Positions 25,137 to 33,584 of a stretch of DNA of 64,000 nt are shown here, one piece after another. The stretch covers positions 5,915,001 through 5,979,000 of the forward strand of contig NZ_CP122458.1 in the NCBI RefSeq assembly GCF_032598905.1, read 5' to 3'. The stretch's first letter is position 1. Each line of letters begins with the position of its first letter. Source of the DNA: Streptomyces sp. 11x1. GTDB taxonomy: Bacteria; Actinomycetota; Actinomycetes; Streptomycetales; Streptomycetaceae. The position numbers and the translations under genes are program-made. The notes beneath the pieces are model-generated. The model made no database searches. It had not been told where the DNA came from and was given only the letters and a program-made list of their open reading frames with translations.

Positions 25137-27389
25137 TCAGCGGCACACCGCCAGCGCGTCCAGGGCCACCGCCCCCTGCCCCCTCGGCAGCACCATCAGG
25201 GGGTTGATGTCCAGCTCCGCTATCTGGTCCCCGAGTTCGAGCGCCATGCGCTGCACGCGGAGCACGACCTCCACGAGGGCGTCCACGTCGGACGGGGGAG
25301 CCCCGCGCACCCCGTCCAGCAGGGCCCGCCCGCGCAGTTCGGCGAGCATGGCGTGGGCCTGGTCCTCGCCGAAGGGCGGCACCCGTACGGCGGAGTCGCG
25401 GAGCACCTCCACGAGGACACCGCCGAGGCCGACGGTGACCGTGGGCCCGAAGAGGTCGTCGTGGGTCACGCCCACGACCATCTCCACGCCCCGCTCCACC
25501 ATCTGGCACACCAGTACCCCGTCGAGGGAGACGTCCTCGTAGCGGGCGATGTCGGTGAGTTCGCGATAGGCGTCGCGGATCTGGCTCGCGGAGGTCAGGC
25601 CGATCTTCACCAGGCCGAGCTCCGTCTTGTGGGCGATGCTCGCGCCGGACGCCTTCATCACCACCGGGTAGCCGACGAGACTCGCCGCGCGTACGGCCGC
25701 CGCCGCGCTGGTCACCAACTGCTCGCGCGGCACGCGGATGCCGTACGCCCGCAGCAACTGCTTGGCCGCGTGTTCGCTCAGCTGCTGCCCCGGCCGCATC
25801 AGCGCCTGCGCCTTGCGGAAGGAGGGCGAGGGGGAGCGGGGTGCCTCGTCGAAGGGGGAGCGGTAGGCGGCCGTGAAGCGCGAGTGGTCGAGGTGGGCGC
25901 GGACGGCCGTGATGCAGTTGGCGAAGGTGCGGAAGGTCGCCACCCGGGACGACCCGAGCAGCGTCTCGCGGTACGCGGCCTCGGTGCCCACCGGCGACCC
26001 CCACACCACGCACACCAGCTTGTCCGTCCGCTCCGCCGCGTCCACCAGGTCCTGGGCGAGCTTGTCGCTCATGGGCGGGAAGGGGCCGGTGATGGGGCAG
26101 ATCAGCACCCCCACCTCCGGGTCGTCGAGGATCGCGTCGAGGATGCGGGGGCCGCGCCAGTCACCCACCGGGTGGCCGCCGTTGTCGACGGGGTTGGCGA
26201 CGCTCAGATAGTCGGGGATCCACTGGTGCAGCTCGGCCTGCTTGGCCTCGGAGAGCGTGGGGAGGGGCAGTCCGGCCTCGGTGGCCAGGTCGGCGAAGTG
26301 CGCGCCCGTGCCGCCCGAGATCGAATAGACGACGACGCCTTCGGGCCTCGCCACGGGCGACCCCGGGACGCGCGGTCGCCCGGCCCGTGCCAACAGGGTC
26401 GCCGTGTCCTGGAGTTCATCGAGCCCGTCGACGCGGATCACTCCGAACTGCCGCATCGCCGCGTCGACGACGGCGTCCGCGCCGGTGAGCTTGCCGGTGT
26501 GGGAGGCGGCGGTCCGGGCGCCGGTCTCGGTGCGGCCGACCTTGACGGCGACGACGGGGACACCGCGCCGGGCGGCACGGTCGGCGGCGAGGAGGAAGGC
26601 GCGGCCGTCCTTGAGGCCCTCGACGTACGCGGCGATGGCGCCCACTTCGGGGCGTTCGGCGAAGTAGGAGATGAAGTCGGCGGTCTCCAGGTCGGCCTCG
26701 TTGCCGGTGGGGGCCCAGTGGGAGAGGCGGATGCCGAGTTCCTGGAGGGAGAAGACGGGGCGGCCCTGGTGGCCGGACTGGGTGATCAGCGCGATCGCCG
26801 GGCCGTCGAGGTCGTCGCGGAAGCGCTCGAAGGCGTTGAGGTTGGTGTTGGGGCCGAGCAGCCGCAGGCCGTCGGCCCGGGCCACGGCGGCGGCCAGCCG
26901 CTCCTGGGCGGCGGCACCCTCCGCGCCGGTCTCGGCGAAACCGGAGGCGAAGGCGACGGCGAACTTCACCTTGGCCTCGGCCAGTTCGCCGATCACAGGG
27001 AGGGGGTCGGAGACGAGGAGGACGGCCAGGTCGACCTGTTCGGGCAGCGCGGCGACGGAAGGGGCACAAGGGATGCCGAAGACCGACTCCCGGGTGGGGT
27101 GCACGGGGTGGAGCCGGGCGCCGACGCGTTCGGACCAGGCGAGCAGTTGGCGGGTGATCCCGGTGTTCGGCCGGCCCTCCGCGTCCGAGGCGCCGACGAC
27201 GGCCACGGACTCCGGCCGGAAGAAACGGTCCAGATCGGGGACGTCTGCGTACAACGGGCGTCCGCTGACATCGAGGTCGCCTGCCTCGGCGGGCCTGCCG
27301 TGCACGACCTGTGCGGGGTGCTCGCCGCACGCGATGGCCCGTGCCCGGCGGGAGTCGGTGGTGAGGGTGCCGTGGGTTGATCCAAGCAT
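25137..27389 (-). CDS. ADP-forming acyl-CoA synthetase (acetate-CoA ligase family, fused alpha-beta)
   Basis: A 750-residue fused NDP-forming CoA ligase. The N-terminal CoA-binding Rossmann domain starts FFRPESVAVVGASDAEGRP. Two succinyl-CoA-synthetase-like domains follow, with SHTGKLTGADAVVDAAMRQF supplying the phosphohistidine. The ATP-grasp domain fills about residues 510-745 (LLRAYGIRVPREQLV, VVMKASGASIAHKTELGLV, ELDINPLMV). It makes or consumes an acyl-CoA with ATP/ADP. Two regulon palindromes stand upstream. Confidence 0.88.
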   Translation of the reverse strand: MLGSTHGTLTTDSRRARAIACGEHPAQVVHGRPAEAGDLDVSGRPLYADVPDLDRFFRPESVAVVGASDAEGRPNTGITRQLLAWSERVGARLHPVHPTRESVFGIPCAPSVAALPEQVDLAVLLVSDPLPVIGELAEAKVKFAVAFASGFAETGAEGAAAQERLAAAVARADGLRLLGPNTNLNAFERFRDDLDGPAIALITQSGHQGRPVFSLQELGIRLSHWAPTGNEADLETADFISYFAERPEVGAIAAYVEGLKDGRAFLLAADRAARRGVPVVAVKVGRTETGARTAASHTGKLTGADAVVDAAMRQFGVIRVDGLDELQDTATLLARAGRPRVPGSPVARPEGVVVYSISGGTGAHFADLATEAGLPLPTLSEAKQAELHQWIPDYLSVANPVDNGGHPVGDWRGPRILDAILDDPEVGVLICPITGPFPPMSDKLAQDLVDAAERTDKLVCVVWGSPVGTEAAYRETLLGSSRVATFRTFANCITAVRAHLDHSRFTAAYRSPFDEAPRSPSPSFRKAQALMRPGQQLSEHAAKQLLRAYGIRVPREQLVTSAAAAVRAASLVGYPVVMKASGASIAHKTELGLVKIGLTSASQIRDAYRELTDIARYEDVSLDGVLVCQMVERGVEMVVGVTHDDLFGPTVTVGLGGVLVEVLRDSAVRVPPFGEDQAHAMLAELRGRALLDGVRGAPPSDVDALVEVVLRVQRMALELGDQIAELDINPLMVLPRGQGAVALDALAVCR

Positions 27390-27445
27390 CGGTCCGCCCG
27401 CTCCTGTGTGACAGCCAATTCAGTGACGTGGCGACGTTCACGTAT

Positions 27446-27460
27446 CTGACGACACGTCAG
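27446..27460. promoter_or_regulatory. regulon palindrome (CTGACGACACGTCAG)
   Basis: A perfect 6+6 dyad with two mismatches to the consensus, 57 bases upstream of the ADP-forming ligase start. Confidence 0.75.
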
Positions 27461-27476
27461 ATTTCAGATTACTGAA

Positions 27477-27491
27477 CTGATGCCCCGTCAG
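27477..27491. promoter_or_regulatory. regulon palindrome (CTGATGCCCCGTCAG)
   Basis: Second copy, centred 31 bases (about three helix turns) from the one at 27446. It also faces a rightward ribosome site and start codon at 27524-27541. Confidence 0.7.
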
Positions 27492-27538
27492 GAATGGGCG
27501 TGCGAGCAAAGCTACGCGGCAGTAAGGAGGTTGTACCC

Positions 27539-27628
27539 ATGCTGGGCGGCGGTCAGACCTGTGACCGGGGGCGTCCGGCGAACGACGATCCGGTGATCGG
27601 GGGCGTCCGGCGAACGACGATCCGGTGA
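27539..27628 (+). CDS. putative 29-residue peptide or gene remnant behind an operator
   Basis: AAGGAGG at 27524-27530 is followed at an ideal 8-base distance by ATG CTG GGC, giving MLGGGQTCDRGRPANDD and 12 more residues before TGA. The reading frame runs into the 32-bp repeat, so only the first ~9 residues are non-repeat. A functional peptide is unproven. The sequence may be the start of a lost rightward gene that kept its regulated promoter. The rest of the gap 27390-27813 contains the operators and the repeat only. Confidence 0.3.
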   Translation: MLGGGQTCDRGRPANDDPVIGGVRRTTIR

Positions 27629-27661
27629 TCGGGGTCGCCCGCGAACGACGACTTGGTGATC
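27567..27661. repeat. three tandem copies of a 32-bp unit
   Basis: Units at 27567-27598 and 27599-27630 are identical and the third (27631-27661) is diverged. Each unit contains CGGCGAACGACGATCCGGTG or its variant. No spacer/repeat alternation exists, so it is not a CRISPR. Confidence 0.85.
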
Positions 27662-27813
27662 GGGGAGCGGGCTCGCCCGAAGCGGGGTGCGTCCGATGCC
27701 GAGGGGGCCCGCCCGTCGCGGGCGCTCGGGCGCCTGGAAGCGTTCGCCGGCGTGGGGGCGGTCGACGGACCGTTGGGGCGGTGGCCGGAGCGTTGGGGCG
27801 ATGGCCCGGTTGG

Positions 27814-29055
27814 TCAGCGTGCGGTGCGGATGCGTACGGTGATCGCGTCGAGGGTGGCGACCCCGCCGGTCCTGGTGACCGCCTTGGCGATCTTCTCGGC
27901 GTCGAGGGCGAGTTCGCGGAGCATGCCGCTGATGGGGTTGGTGAAGCCGGTGAAGTACAGGCCGGGGGCGTTCGCGGGGGTGCGGGCGCCGTGTACGACG
28001 GGCTTCCCGCGCTCGTCGAGCACGTCGAGGTGTCCGACGAGTCCCTCCAGGGCGCGCCGGTAGCCGGTGGCGGCGATCACGGCGTCGGTCTCGACGCGGG
28101 TGCCGTCGCCGAGGACGACCTTGCCGTCCTCGAATCCCTCGACCGGGCCGACGATCTCGACCTTCCCCTTGCGTACGGCGTCGATGAGGCCGACGTCCTG
28201 CACGGGGACGGCACCCTCGTGCACGCGGGAGTAGAGGCCGGTGTCGGGCCGGGCCAGGCCGTGCGCCGACAGGTCCGGCACGCTGAGTCTCGCCATCGGC
28301 TTGGCGAGCCGGTCCACGAGGGCGACCGGCAGCCGCCGTACGAGGACACCCGTGTACTGGGCCGCCCACCCGGCGGTCGACCGGCGCACGATGTGCGGGG
28401 CCGTCCGCACCGCGAGCCGGACGCGCGCCGCCCCGCCCTCGACGAGGTCGACGGCGATCTCGGCGCCGGTGTTGCCGATGCCGACGACGAGGACGTCCCG
28501 GCCGGCGTAGGGCTGCGGGTTGCGGTACTCGGCGGCGTGCACCAGCTCGCCCTGGTACGAGTCCCGGCCGGGCCAGTCGGGGATGTGGGGCGTGTGGTTG
28601 TAGCCGGTGGCGACGACGACCGCGCCGCCGGTCAGCTCGCGGCCGCCGGTGGCGTGCAGCAACCAGCCGGTGCCGTCCGCACCGCGCTCGACGCGGGAGA
28701 CCTCGACGCCCGTGACGATCTCCAGCCGGTGCACCTCGGCGTACTTCTCCAGGTACCGCACGACGTCGTCCCGGGAGGTCCACCGGCCGAAGCGGCGCGG
28801 CATGGGCAGGCCGGGCAGCGCCGACAGGCGCCGGGTCGTGTGCAGGCGCAGCCGGTCGTAGTGCCGCCGCCAGGACGCCCCGACCTTGTCCGACTTCTCC
28901 AGCACGACCGCCCGCACACCCCGGGCCCGCAGCGCGTACGCGACGGCCAGTCCACCGGGTCCGCCGCCGATCACGTAGACGGGGCGGTCGGCGGGGGCGG
29001 GGGTCGCGGGCCCCGCGGACGCGGTGGAGTCGGCGGATGCAGTGGAGTCGGCCAT
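27814..29055 (-). CDS. flavin-containing monooxygenase-like FAD/NAD(P)-binding protein
   Basis: A 413-residue flavoprotein. An N-terminal Ala/Ser/Thr-rich segment of 25 residues precedes the FAD motif VIGGGPGGLAVAYAL. Next come the FMO/BVMO-type signature YQGELVHAAEY, a second dinucleotide motif VVGIGNTGAEIAVDL, and ATGYRRAL near the C-terminus. ATG 29055 is preferred; GTG 29073 is possible. It probably hydroxylates or oxidises a ring ketone or amine with NADPH and O2. The ligase cluster lies downstream; no regulon palindrome is visible at its own promoter. Confidence 0.85.
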   Translation of the reverse strand: MADSTASADSTASAGPATPAPADRPVYVIGGGPGGLAVAYALRARGVRAVVLEKSDKVGASWRRHYDRLRLHTTRRLSALPGLPMPRRFGRWTSRDDVVRYLEKYAEVHRLEIVTGVEVSRVERGADGTGWLLHATGGRELTGGAVVVATGYNHTPHIPDWPGRDSYQGELVHAAEYRNPQPYAGRDVLVVGIGNTGAEIAVDLVEGGAARVRLAVRTAPHIVRRSTAGWAAQYTGVLVRRLPVALVDRLAKPMARLSVPDLSAHGLARPDTGLYSRVHEGAVPVQDVGLIDAVRKGKVEIVGPVEGFEDGKVVLGDGTRVETDAVIAATGYRRALEGLVGHLDVLDERGKPVVHGARTPANAPGLYFTGFTNPISGMLRELALDAEKIAKAVTRTGGVATLDAITVRIRTAR

Positions 29056-29210
29056 GTGCCTGAGCGTATTCACCTGCTCACTTGTTGGGTCTCGGTCAAG
29101 ACCGGAATTGGTTGCGGATTGATCACGGGTGTAGGAGGAGTGGGTGGGGTCCGTGGCGTAGTCCGCTCGGAATGTGGGGGGAGGGTGTCTTCGAGCGAAG
29201 GGCAGGTGTT

Positions 29211-29246
29211 AGGAGTATTCTCCTTAGGGGTGTACTCCTAAGGAGA
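29211..29246 (+). promoter_or_regulatory. overlapping inverted repeats covering the ribosome site of the AAA gene
   Basis: CTCCTTAGG (29220-29228) pairs perfectly with CCTAAGGAG (29237-29245), which contains the Shine-Dalgarno sequence of GTG 29250. The same CTCCT can instead pair with AGGAG at 29211-29215. The two hairpins exclude each other. The segment could be an RNA switch or, as DNA, a double operator. Confidence 0.5.
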
Positions 29247-29249
29247 GTC

Positions 29250-30842
29250 GTGCAGCAGGAACCGCCGGGTAAGCCGTCACACGTATTCGACCGGGCCGCG
29301 GAGTGGAACGCCCTCACCGCCTTCGCCGGACGCACGCTGTCGCACGCCATGCTCGGGATCGTCAGCGGCAGACGGCGCATGGGCAAGACCTATCTGCTGC
29401 GGGCACTCGTCGAGGAACGGGGCGGGTTCTACTTCGGGGCGACGGCCGGGACCGCGGCGGAGTCCCTGCGTCAGTTCAGCGCCGCGCTCGCTGATTTCGT
29501 GGGGTCCCCCGTGCCTTTCTCGTTCGCCGACTGGGACGACGCGGTCTCCTATCTCTTCGGACTCGCCGTGCCCGAGGCGGCGGCCGCCTCCGCCCACCGG
29601 GGCGTCCCGGCCGCCGGTCGGCAGGGTGCCGACGCGTCTTCGAGGTCCGGTGCGTCTTCGGCGTCCGGCGCGCCGTTCCTCGTGGTCATCGACGAGTTTC
29701 CGTACCTGGCGAAGGTCGCCCCGGAGCTGCCGTCGCTCATTCAGCGTGAGATCGACCGTTTTCAGGTCGAGCGGAGCACGATGAGGCTTCTGCTGTGCGG
29801 TTCGGCGATGTCCGTGATGGGTGGGCTCCTCGCGAGCACCGCACCCCTGCGCGGCCGGGCGCAACTCGAACTCGTCGTACGCCCCTTCGGCTACCGGGCG
29901 GCAGCCGACTTCTGGGGCGTCGCGGCCGAACCCGCCCTGGCCGCCCGGCTGCACGCCGTCCTCGGGGGGACGCCCGCCTACCGTCGCCAGTTCCTGGCGG
30001 ACGACGTTCCGGTGAGCCTGGGGGACTTCGACGACTGGATCTGCCGCACGGTCCTGTCGCCGTTCAGTCCACTCTTCCGGGAAGCGCGCTATCTGCTCGC
30101 CGAGGAGGCCGACATCCGTGATACCGCGCTGTACCACTCGGTACTCGCGGCGGTCGCCCAGGGAAACACGACGCGCGGTGGCATCGCGGGCTACATCGGT
30201 CGCAAGTCCGTCGACATCTCGCATCCGCTCAACGTCCTGGAGGACAGCCACCTGCTCGCCCGCGAGGCGGACCTCTTCCGGGCGGGGAAGTCGCAGTACC
30301 GGATCGTCGAGCCACTGATCAATTTCTACGAGGCGGTCATGCGCCCTTCCTGGACGCGGCTGGAGAGCGGGCAGGCCGCGGAGGTCTGGGCCGGCTCGGC
30401 GGAGCACTTCGCGGCGCAGGTGACAGGGCCGCACTTCGAGGCGATGTGCCGGGAGTACGTGCTCGGCCCGGGGCGGTCCTTGCTGCGTTGCTCCCTGGGG
30501 GAGGTCGGCGGCGGTGTGGTGAGCGATCCGAAGACGCGTCGACAGATCCAGGTCGACGTGGCCGTGGTCGAGCAGGGAAGCGGAGGGAGCCGTCCGGCCG
30601 TTGCCCTGCTCGGCGAGGCCAAGTGGGGGACCGTCATGGGGATCCCGCATCTGGAGCGGCTGCGTCGGGCGAGGGACCTGCTCGTAGGGCGGGGCATGGA
30701 CGCGGGGCACTGCCGACTGGTGTGCTTCGGCGCGGCGGGTTTCAGCGACGCGCTCCGAGCGGAGGCGGAGGGGGGACACGTGTCGCTCGTCGGACTGGAC
30801 GAGCTGTACGGGCGCGCCATGCCGATGGGGTTCGTTCCCTAG
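29250..30842 (+). CDS. AAA-type ATP-binding protein with DUF234 C-terminal domain
   Basis: A 530-residue orphan P-loop ATPase of the archaeal-type ATPase family. Walker A reads VSGRRRMGKTYLLRAL, Walker B FLVVIDEFPYLAK, and sensor 1 RLLLCGSAMSVM. The C-terminal third matches the DUF234 pattern with restriction-nuclease-like residues (RRQIQVDVAVVE, then LLGEAKWG), so a PD-(D/E)XK-like active site is possible. A Ser/Ala-rich insert of about 25 residues precedes Walker B. GTG 29250 has AAGGAG before it. Function unknown; no partner gene nearby. Confidence 0.82.
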   Translation: MQQEPPGKPSHVFDRAAEWNALTAFAGRTLSHAMLGIVSGRRRMGKTYLLRALVEERGGFYFGATAGTAAESLRQFSAALADFVGSPVPFSFADWDDAVSYLFGLAVPEAAAASAHRGVPAAGRQGADASSRSGASSASGAPFLVVIDEFPYLAKVAPELPSLIQREIDRFQVERSTMRLLLCGSAMSVMGGLLASTAPLRGRAQLELVVRPFGYRAAADFWGVAAEPALAARLHAVLGGTPAYRRQFLADDVPVSLGDFDDWICRTVLSPFSPLFREARYLLAEEADIRDTALYHSVLAAVAQGNTTRGGIAGYIGRKSVDISHPLNVLEDSHLLAREADLFRAGKSQYRIVEPLINFYEAVMRPSWTRLESGQAAEVWAGSAEHFAAQVTGPHFEAMCREYVLGPGRSLLRCSLGEVGGGVVSDPKTRRQIQVDVAVVEQGSGGSRPAVALLGEAKWGTVMGIPHLERLRRARDLLVGRGMDAGHCRLVCFGAAGFSDALRAEAEGGHVSLVGLDELYGRAMPMGFVP

Positions 30843-30931
30843 AACACGGGGCGGACGGGACTTCGCGGGAGCGCCTGCGGGTCCTGTCGGCCGGTGCGCG
30901 TCTCTTGCGCATCCATCCCCCATCCGCTGAA

Positions 30932-30946
30932 CTGACGTACCGTCAG
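30932..30946. promoter_or_regulatory. regulon palindrome (CTGACGTACCGTCAG)
   Basis: One mismatch to consensus, 26 bases before the ATG of the DoxX-family gene. Confidence 0.75.
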
Positions 30947-30971
30947 ATTCCCGCGTGGGTGCGGAAGGGCG

Positions 30972-31427
30972 ATGTCCATGGAGACGATCTGGCTCAGCGG
31001 TGCCGAATGGGTGGCCGTGCTTCGTATCGGGCTCGGGCTGTGGTGGCTGGAGAGCTGGCGGCACAAGGACAAGAGGGCCTGGTTCCAGGAGGGGGCCGGG
31101 ATCGCCTGGGCGGCGGGGGTCGCGGAGAAGCATCGGTGGGGAGCGGTGCGCGGTGGGTTCGACGTGGTGGTCAGGCCTCGGCAGAAAGTCATGGCCTATG
31201 TCGTCGTCTACGCCGAACTCGCCCTCGGACTCGGGCTGATCCTCGGATTCCTCACGCCGATCGCGCTCGTCGGCGGGCTGGTGCTGAACCTCCTCTATCT
31301 CGTGCTGATGATCCACGACTGGGCCGAGCAGGGACAGAACTCGATGATGGCGCTCATCTCGGTGGTGGCGCTGTTCGGGATGTCGTGGCAGACGTGGTCG
31401 GTGGACAGCGCGTTGGGGCTGTTCTGA
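30972..31427 (+). CDS. DoxX-family membrane protein
   Basis: A 151-residue protein with four hydrophobic segments: about residues 12-27, 72-90, 94-113 and 122-138. It carries the conserved RIGLGLWWLESWRHKDK and GLILGFLTPIALVGG. DoxX proteins act in thiol/redox systems or as quinone-linked membrane subunits. The operator directly upstream and the DUF35 gene downstream tie it to the acyl-CoA regulon. ATG 30978, two codons in, has better distance from GGAAGGG and is an equal candidate. Confidence 0.82.
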   Translation: MSMETIWLSGAEWVAVLRIGLGLWWLESWRHKDKRAWFQEGAGIAWAAGVAEKHRWGAVRGGFDVVVRPRQKVMAYVVVYAELALGLGLILGFLTPIALVGGLVLNLLYLVLMIHDWAEQGQNSMMALISVVALFGMSWQTWSVDSALGLF

Positions 31428-31461
31428 CGCGGGAGGGGAGCATGGCGGTGAGGGGAGCCTG

Positions 31462-31920
31462 ATGGTGAGGGGTGGCGAGGGTGTGCGGTTCGATCAGCCG
31501 GAGGCCGATGGCCTCAGTCGTACGTACTGGGACGCCGCCGCCGACGGGCGGTTGTTGCTGCGGCGGTGCGGGGCGACGGGCTGTGGACGCGCCCACCACT
31601 ACCCGCGCGAGTTCTGCCCCTACTGCTGGAGCGAGGACGTGCGGTGGGAGGAGGCCTCCGGGCGCGCCGTGCTCTACACCTGGTCCGTCGTCCACCGCAA
31701 CGACCTGCCGCCCTTCGGCGAGCGGACTCCGTACGTCCCCGCCGTCGTCGACCTCGTCGAGGGGCCCCGGATGATGACCGAGGTCGTGGAGGAGCCCGGG
31801 GAGAAGGTCGGCGAGAAGACCGGGGAGAAGGCCGGTGGGCTGCGGGTGGGGATGGAGCTGGAGGTGGTGTTCCGGGAAGCGGGGGAGTTCGTGGTGCCCG
31901 TATTTCGCGCGCGTTCGTGA
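31462..31920 (+). CDS. DUF35 Zn-ribbon/OB-fold protein (acyl-CoA-binding partner of Ltp)
   Basis: A 152-residue protein. The rubredoxin-like zinc ribbon uses Cys residues in RRCGATGCGRA and EFCPYCWSE; an OB-fold follows (AVLYTWSVVHRNDLPPF, YVPAVVDLVEG). DUF35 proteins bind acyl-CoA and pair with thiolase-fold Ltp enzymes, as in the ChsH2-Ltp2 aldolase of steroid side-chain cleavage. Here the nearest Ltp is 3 kb away at 34852. A Glu/Lys/Gly-rich insert (EKVGEKTGEKAGG) interrupts the OB-fold. It lies 34 bases after DoxX, same transcript. Confidence 0.85.
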   Translation: MVRGGEGVRFDQPEADGLSRTYWDAAADGRLLLRRCGATGCGRAHHYPREFCPYCWSEDVRWEEASGRAVLYTWSVVHRNDLPPFGERTPYVPAVVDLVEGPRMMTEVVEEPGEKVGEKTGEKAGGLRVGMELEVVFREAGEFVVPVFRARS

Positions 31921-31944
31921 GGGGGTACGCGTTTCAATGGGCGG

Positions 31945-32691
31945 GTGAGCCGTACTGATGAGTGTGTGCCGGATCCCTGCCCCGAACCTTCTCCCGAACC
32001 TTCTCCCGGCCATTCCACCGACTCGTCCACCGACTCGTCCACCGACTCGTCCACCGACTCGTCCACCGACTCGTCCACCGACTCGTCCACCGACTCGTCC
32101 ACCGACTCGTCCACCGGGTCTTCCGTCGAGCCGTACGGGCACGGGCTGCGCCTGTGTGCCTGGGACGCCGAGTCCGACGCCGATGTCGAGGCGTGGCTGC
32201 GGGGGCGTACCGACCCCGATTTCCGGCGATGGAACACCCCTCTGGTGTGGGACGCGAGTTTCGAGGGCGCCCGGGAGTCGCTGCGGCGGCGCGCCGAGTC
32301 CGACGCGGAGGGCACGACCGTGGCCTTCCGGATCACGGACGTGGAGAGCGGCGCGGCCCTCGGGCAGGTCGGGCTGAGCGGGATCGACGCGCACATGCGC
32401 CGGGCCGTCGTCGGCTACTGGGTGCTGCCCGAGGCCCGTGGCCGCCGGGTTGCCACCCGGGCCCTCGACCTCGCCGCCCGCTGGACGTTCACCGAACTCG
32501 GCATCCACCGGCTCGAACTCGACCACGTTGTCGGCCATGCCGCGTCCTGCCGTATCGCCGAGCTGTGCGGGTTCTCGTACGAGGGGCTCATGCGCGGGGC
32601 GGCGTTCGCCGAGGGGAGCCAGGACGAGTTCCGGGACGCCCACCTGCACGCCCGACTGGCCACGGACCCGACCCCGGAGGGGATTCGATGA
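31945..32691 (+). CDS. GNAT-family (RimJ/RimL-like) N-acetyltransferase
   Basis: A 248-residue protein. The enzymatic domain fills residues 60-235: LRLCAWDAESDADVEAWL at the start, VGYWVLPEARGRRVATRALDLAARW as the acetyl-CoA-binding loop, and LELDHVVGHAASCRIAEL. The first 60 residues are a (Thr-Asp-Ser-Ser)n tract from a 12-bp repeat. GTG 31945 is the frame's first start. The stop overlaps the next gene's ATG (ATGA). Substrate unknown. Confidence 0.8.
   Translation: MSRTDECVPDPCPEPSPEPSPGHSTDSSTDSSTDSSTDSSTDSSTDSSTDSSTDSSTGSSVEPYGHGLRLCAWDAESDADVEAWLRGRTDPDFRRWNTPLVWDASFEGARESLRRRAESDAEGTTVAFRITDVESGAALGQVGLSGIDAHMRRAVVGYWVLPEARGRRVATRALDLAARWTFTELGIHRLELDHVVGHAASCRIAELCGFSYEGLMRGAAFAEGSQDEFRDAHLHARLATDPTPEGIR
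32017..32112. repeat. eight exact 12-bp tandem copies (ACCGACTCGTCC)
   Basis: Encodes Thr-Asp-Ser-Ser repeats at the N-terminus of the acetyltransferase; a ninth, diverged unit follows. The unit is a multiple of three, so length changes keep the frame. Confidence 0.95.
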
Positions 32692-33548
32692 GCTCGGACA
32701 ACGGAAACGGGATCAAGAGCGAGAGCGAGAGCGGGAGCGGGAGCGGGAACGGGAGCGGGAACGGCATCGTGGACGAGTACGAGACTGTCGACGACCCCGA
32801 CGGGTACTTCGGGGAAGCCGTCGCCGCGCACTACGACGGCCCCTCGGACGACCCCTCCGACGAGGTGTTCGGCGCGGACGCCGTCAACCCTGTCGTGGAC
32901 CTGATCGCCGGCCTCGCGGGCGCGCCGGGAGGGGACGCGCGGGCCTTGGAGTTCGGGATCGGCACCGGGCGCATCGCACTGCCGCTCGCCCGGCGGGGTG
33001 TGCCGGTGCACGGGATCGACCTGTCGCGGGCCATGGTGCGGCGGCTGCGGGCCAAGCCGGGCGGCGACGGCATCGGCGTCACCGTCGGGGACTTCGCCAC
33101 GGCTCGGGTCGGCGGCCCCGGGTTCACCGTCGCGTACCTGGTCTTCAACACGATCGGCAATCTGACCACGCAGGACGCGCAGGTGGAGTGCTTCCGCAAC
33201 GCCGCCGCCCATCTCGTGCGGGGCGGTCACTTCGTCATCGAGGTCGGGGTGCCCGACCTGCGCAGGCTGCCGCCGGGGCAGAACGCGGTGCCGTTCCGGG
33301 TCGGTCCGCAGCGGCTCGGGTTCGACACGTACGACGTGGCGACGCAGGGGATGCGGTCGCACCATGTGACGGTCGTCGACGGGCGGACGCAGTACCGGTC
33401 GATCCCGTTCCGGTACGTCTGGCCGGCCGAGCTGGACCTCATGGCGCGGCTGGCCGGGATGCGGCTGCGGGACCGGTGGGCGGGGTGGAAGGGGGAGCCC
33501 TTCACGAACGACAGCACCAAGCACGTGTCGGTGTGGGAGAAGGTCTGA
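32688..33548 (+). CDS. class I SAM-dependent methyltransferase
   Basis: A 286-residue methyltransferase. The SAM motif I is ALEFGIGTGRIALPLARRG, then VHGIDLS (motif II acidic residue) and VAYLVFNTIGNLTTQD (motif IV region). The N-terminal 30 residues are a Ser/Gly/Glu/Asn-rich tract. Its start overlaps the acetyltransferase stop, so both are co-translated. The methylated substrate is unknown. Confidence 0.85.
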   Translation: MSSDNGNGIKSESESGSGSGNGSGNGIVDEYETVDDPDGYFGEAVAAHYDGPSDDPSDEVFGADAVNPVVDLIAGLAGAPGGDARALEFGIGTGRIALPLARRGVPVHGIDLSRAMVRRLRAKPGGDGIGVTVGDFATARVGGPGFTVAYLVFNTIGNLTTQDAQVECFRNAAAHLVRGGHFVIEVGVPDLRRLPPGQNAVPFRVGPQRLGFDTYDVATQGMRSHHVTVVDGRTQYRSIPFRYVWPAELDLMARLAGMRLRDRWAGWKGEPFTNDSTKHVSVWEKV

Positions 33549-33584
33549 GGGCGAGCGTGCGGGAGCGCGTGCCCCTCGGCGGCC

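Noticed and set aside
24204..27380. Very long open frame (over 1000 codons) on the plus strand
   Set aside because: It is the complement of the crotonase and CoA-ligase genes, which have clear catalytic motifs. Its translation is Gly/Arg/Val low-complexity sequence.
27567..27661. Possible CRISPR-like array
   Set aside because: Three directly abutting 32-bp units with no unique spacers; a plain tandem repeat.
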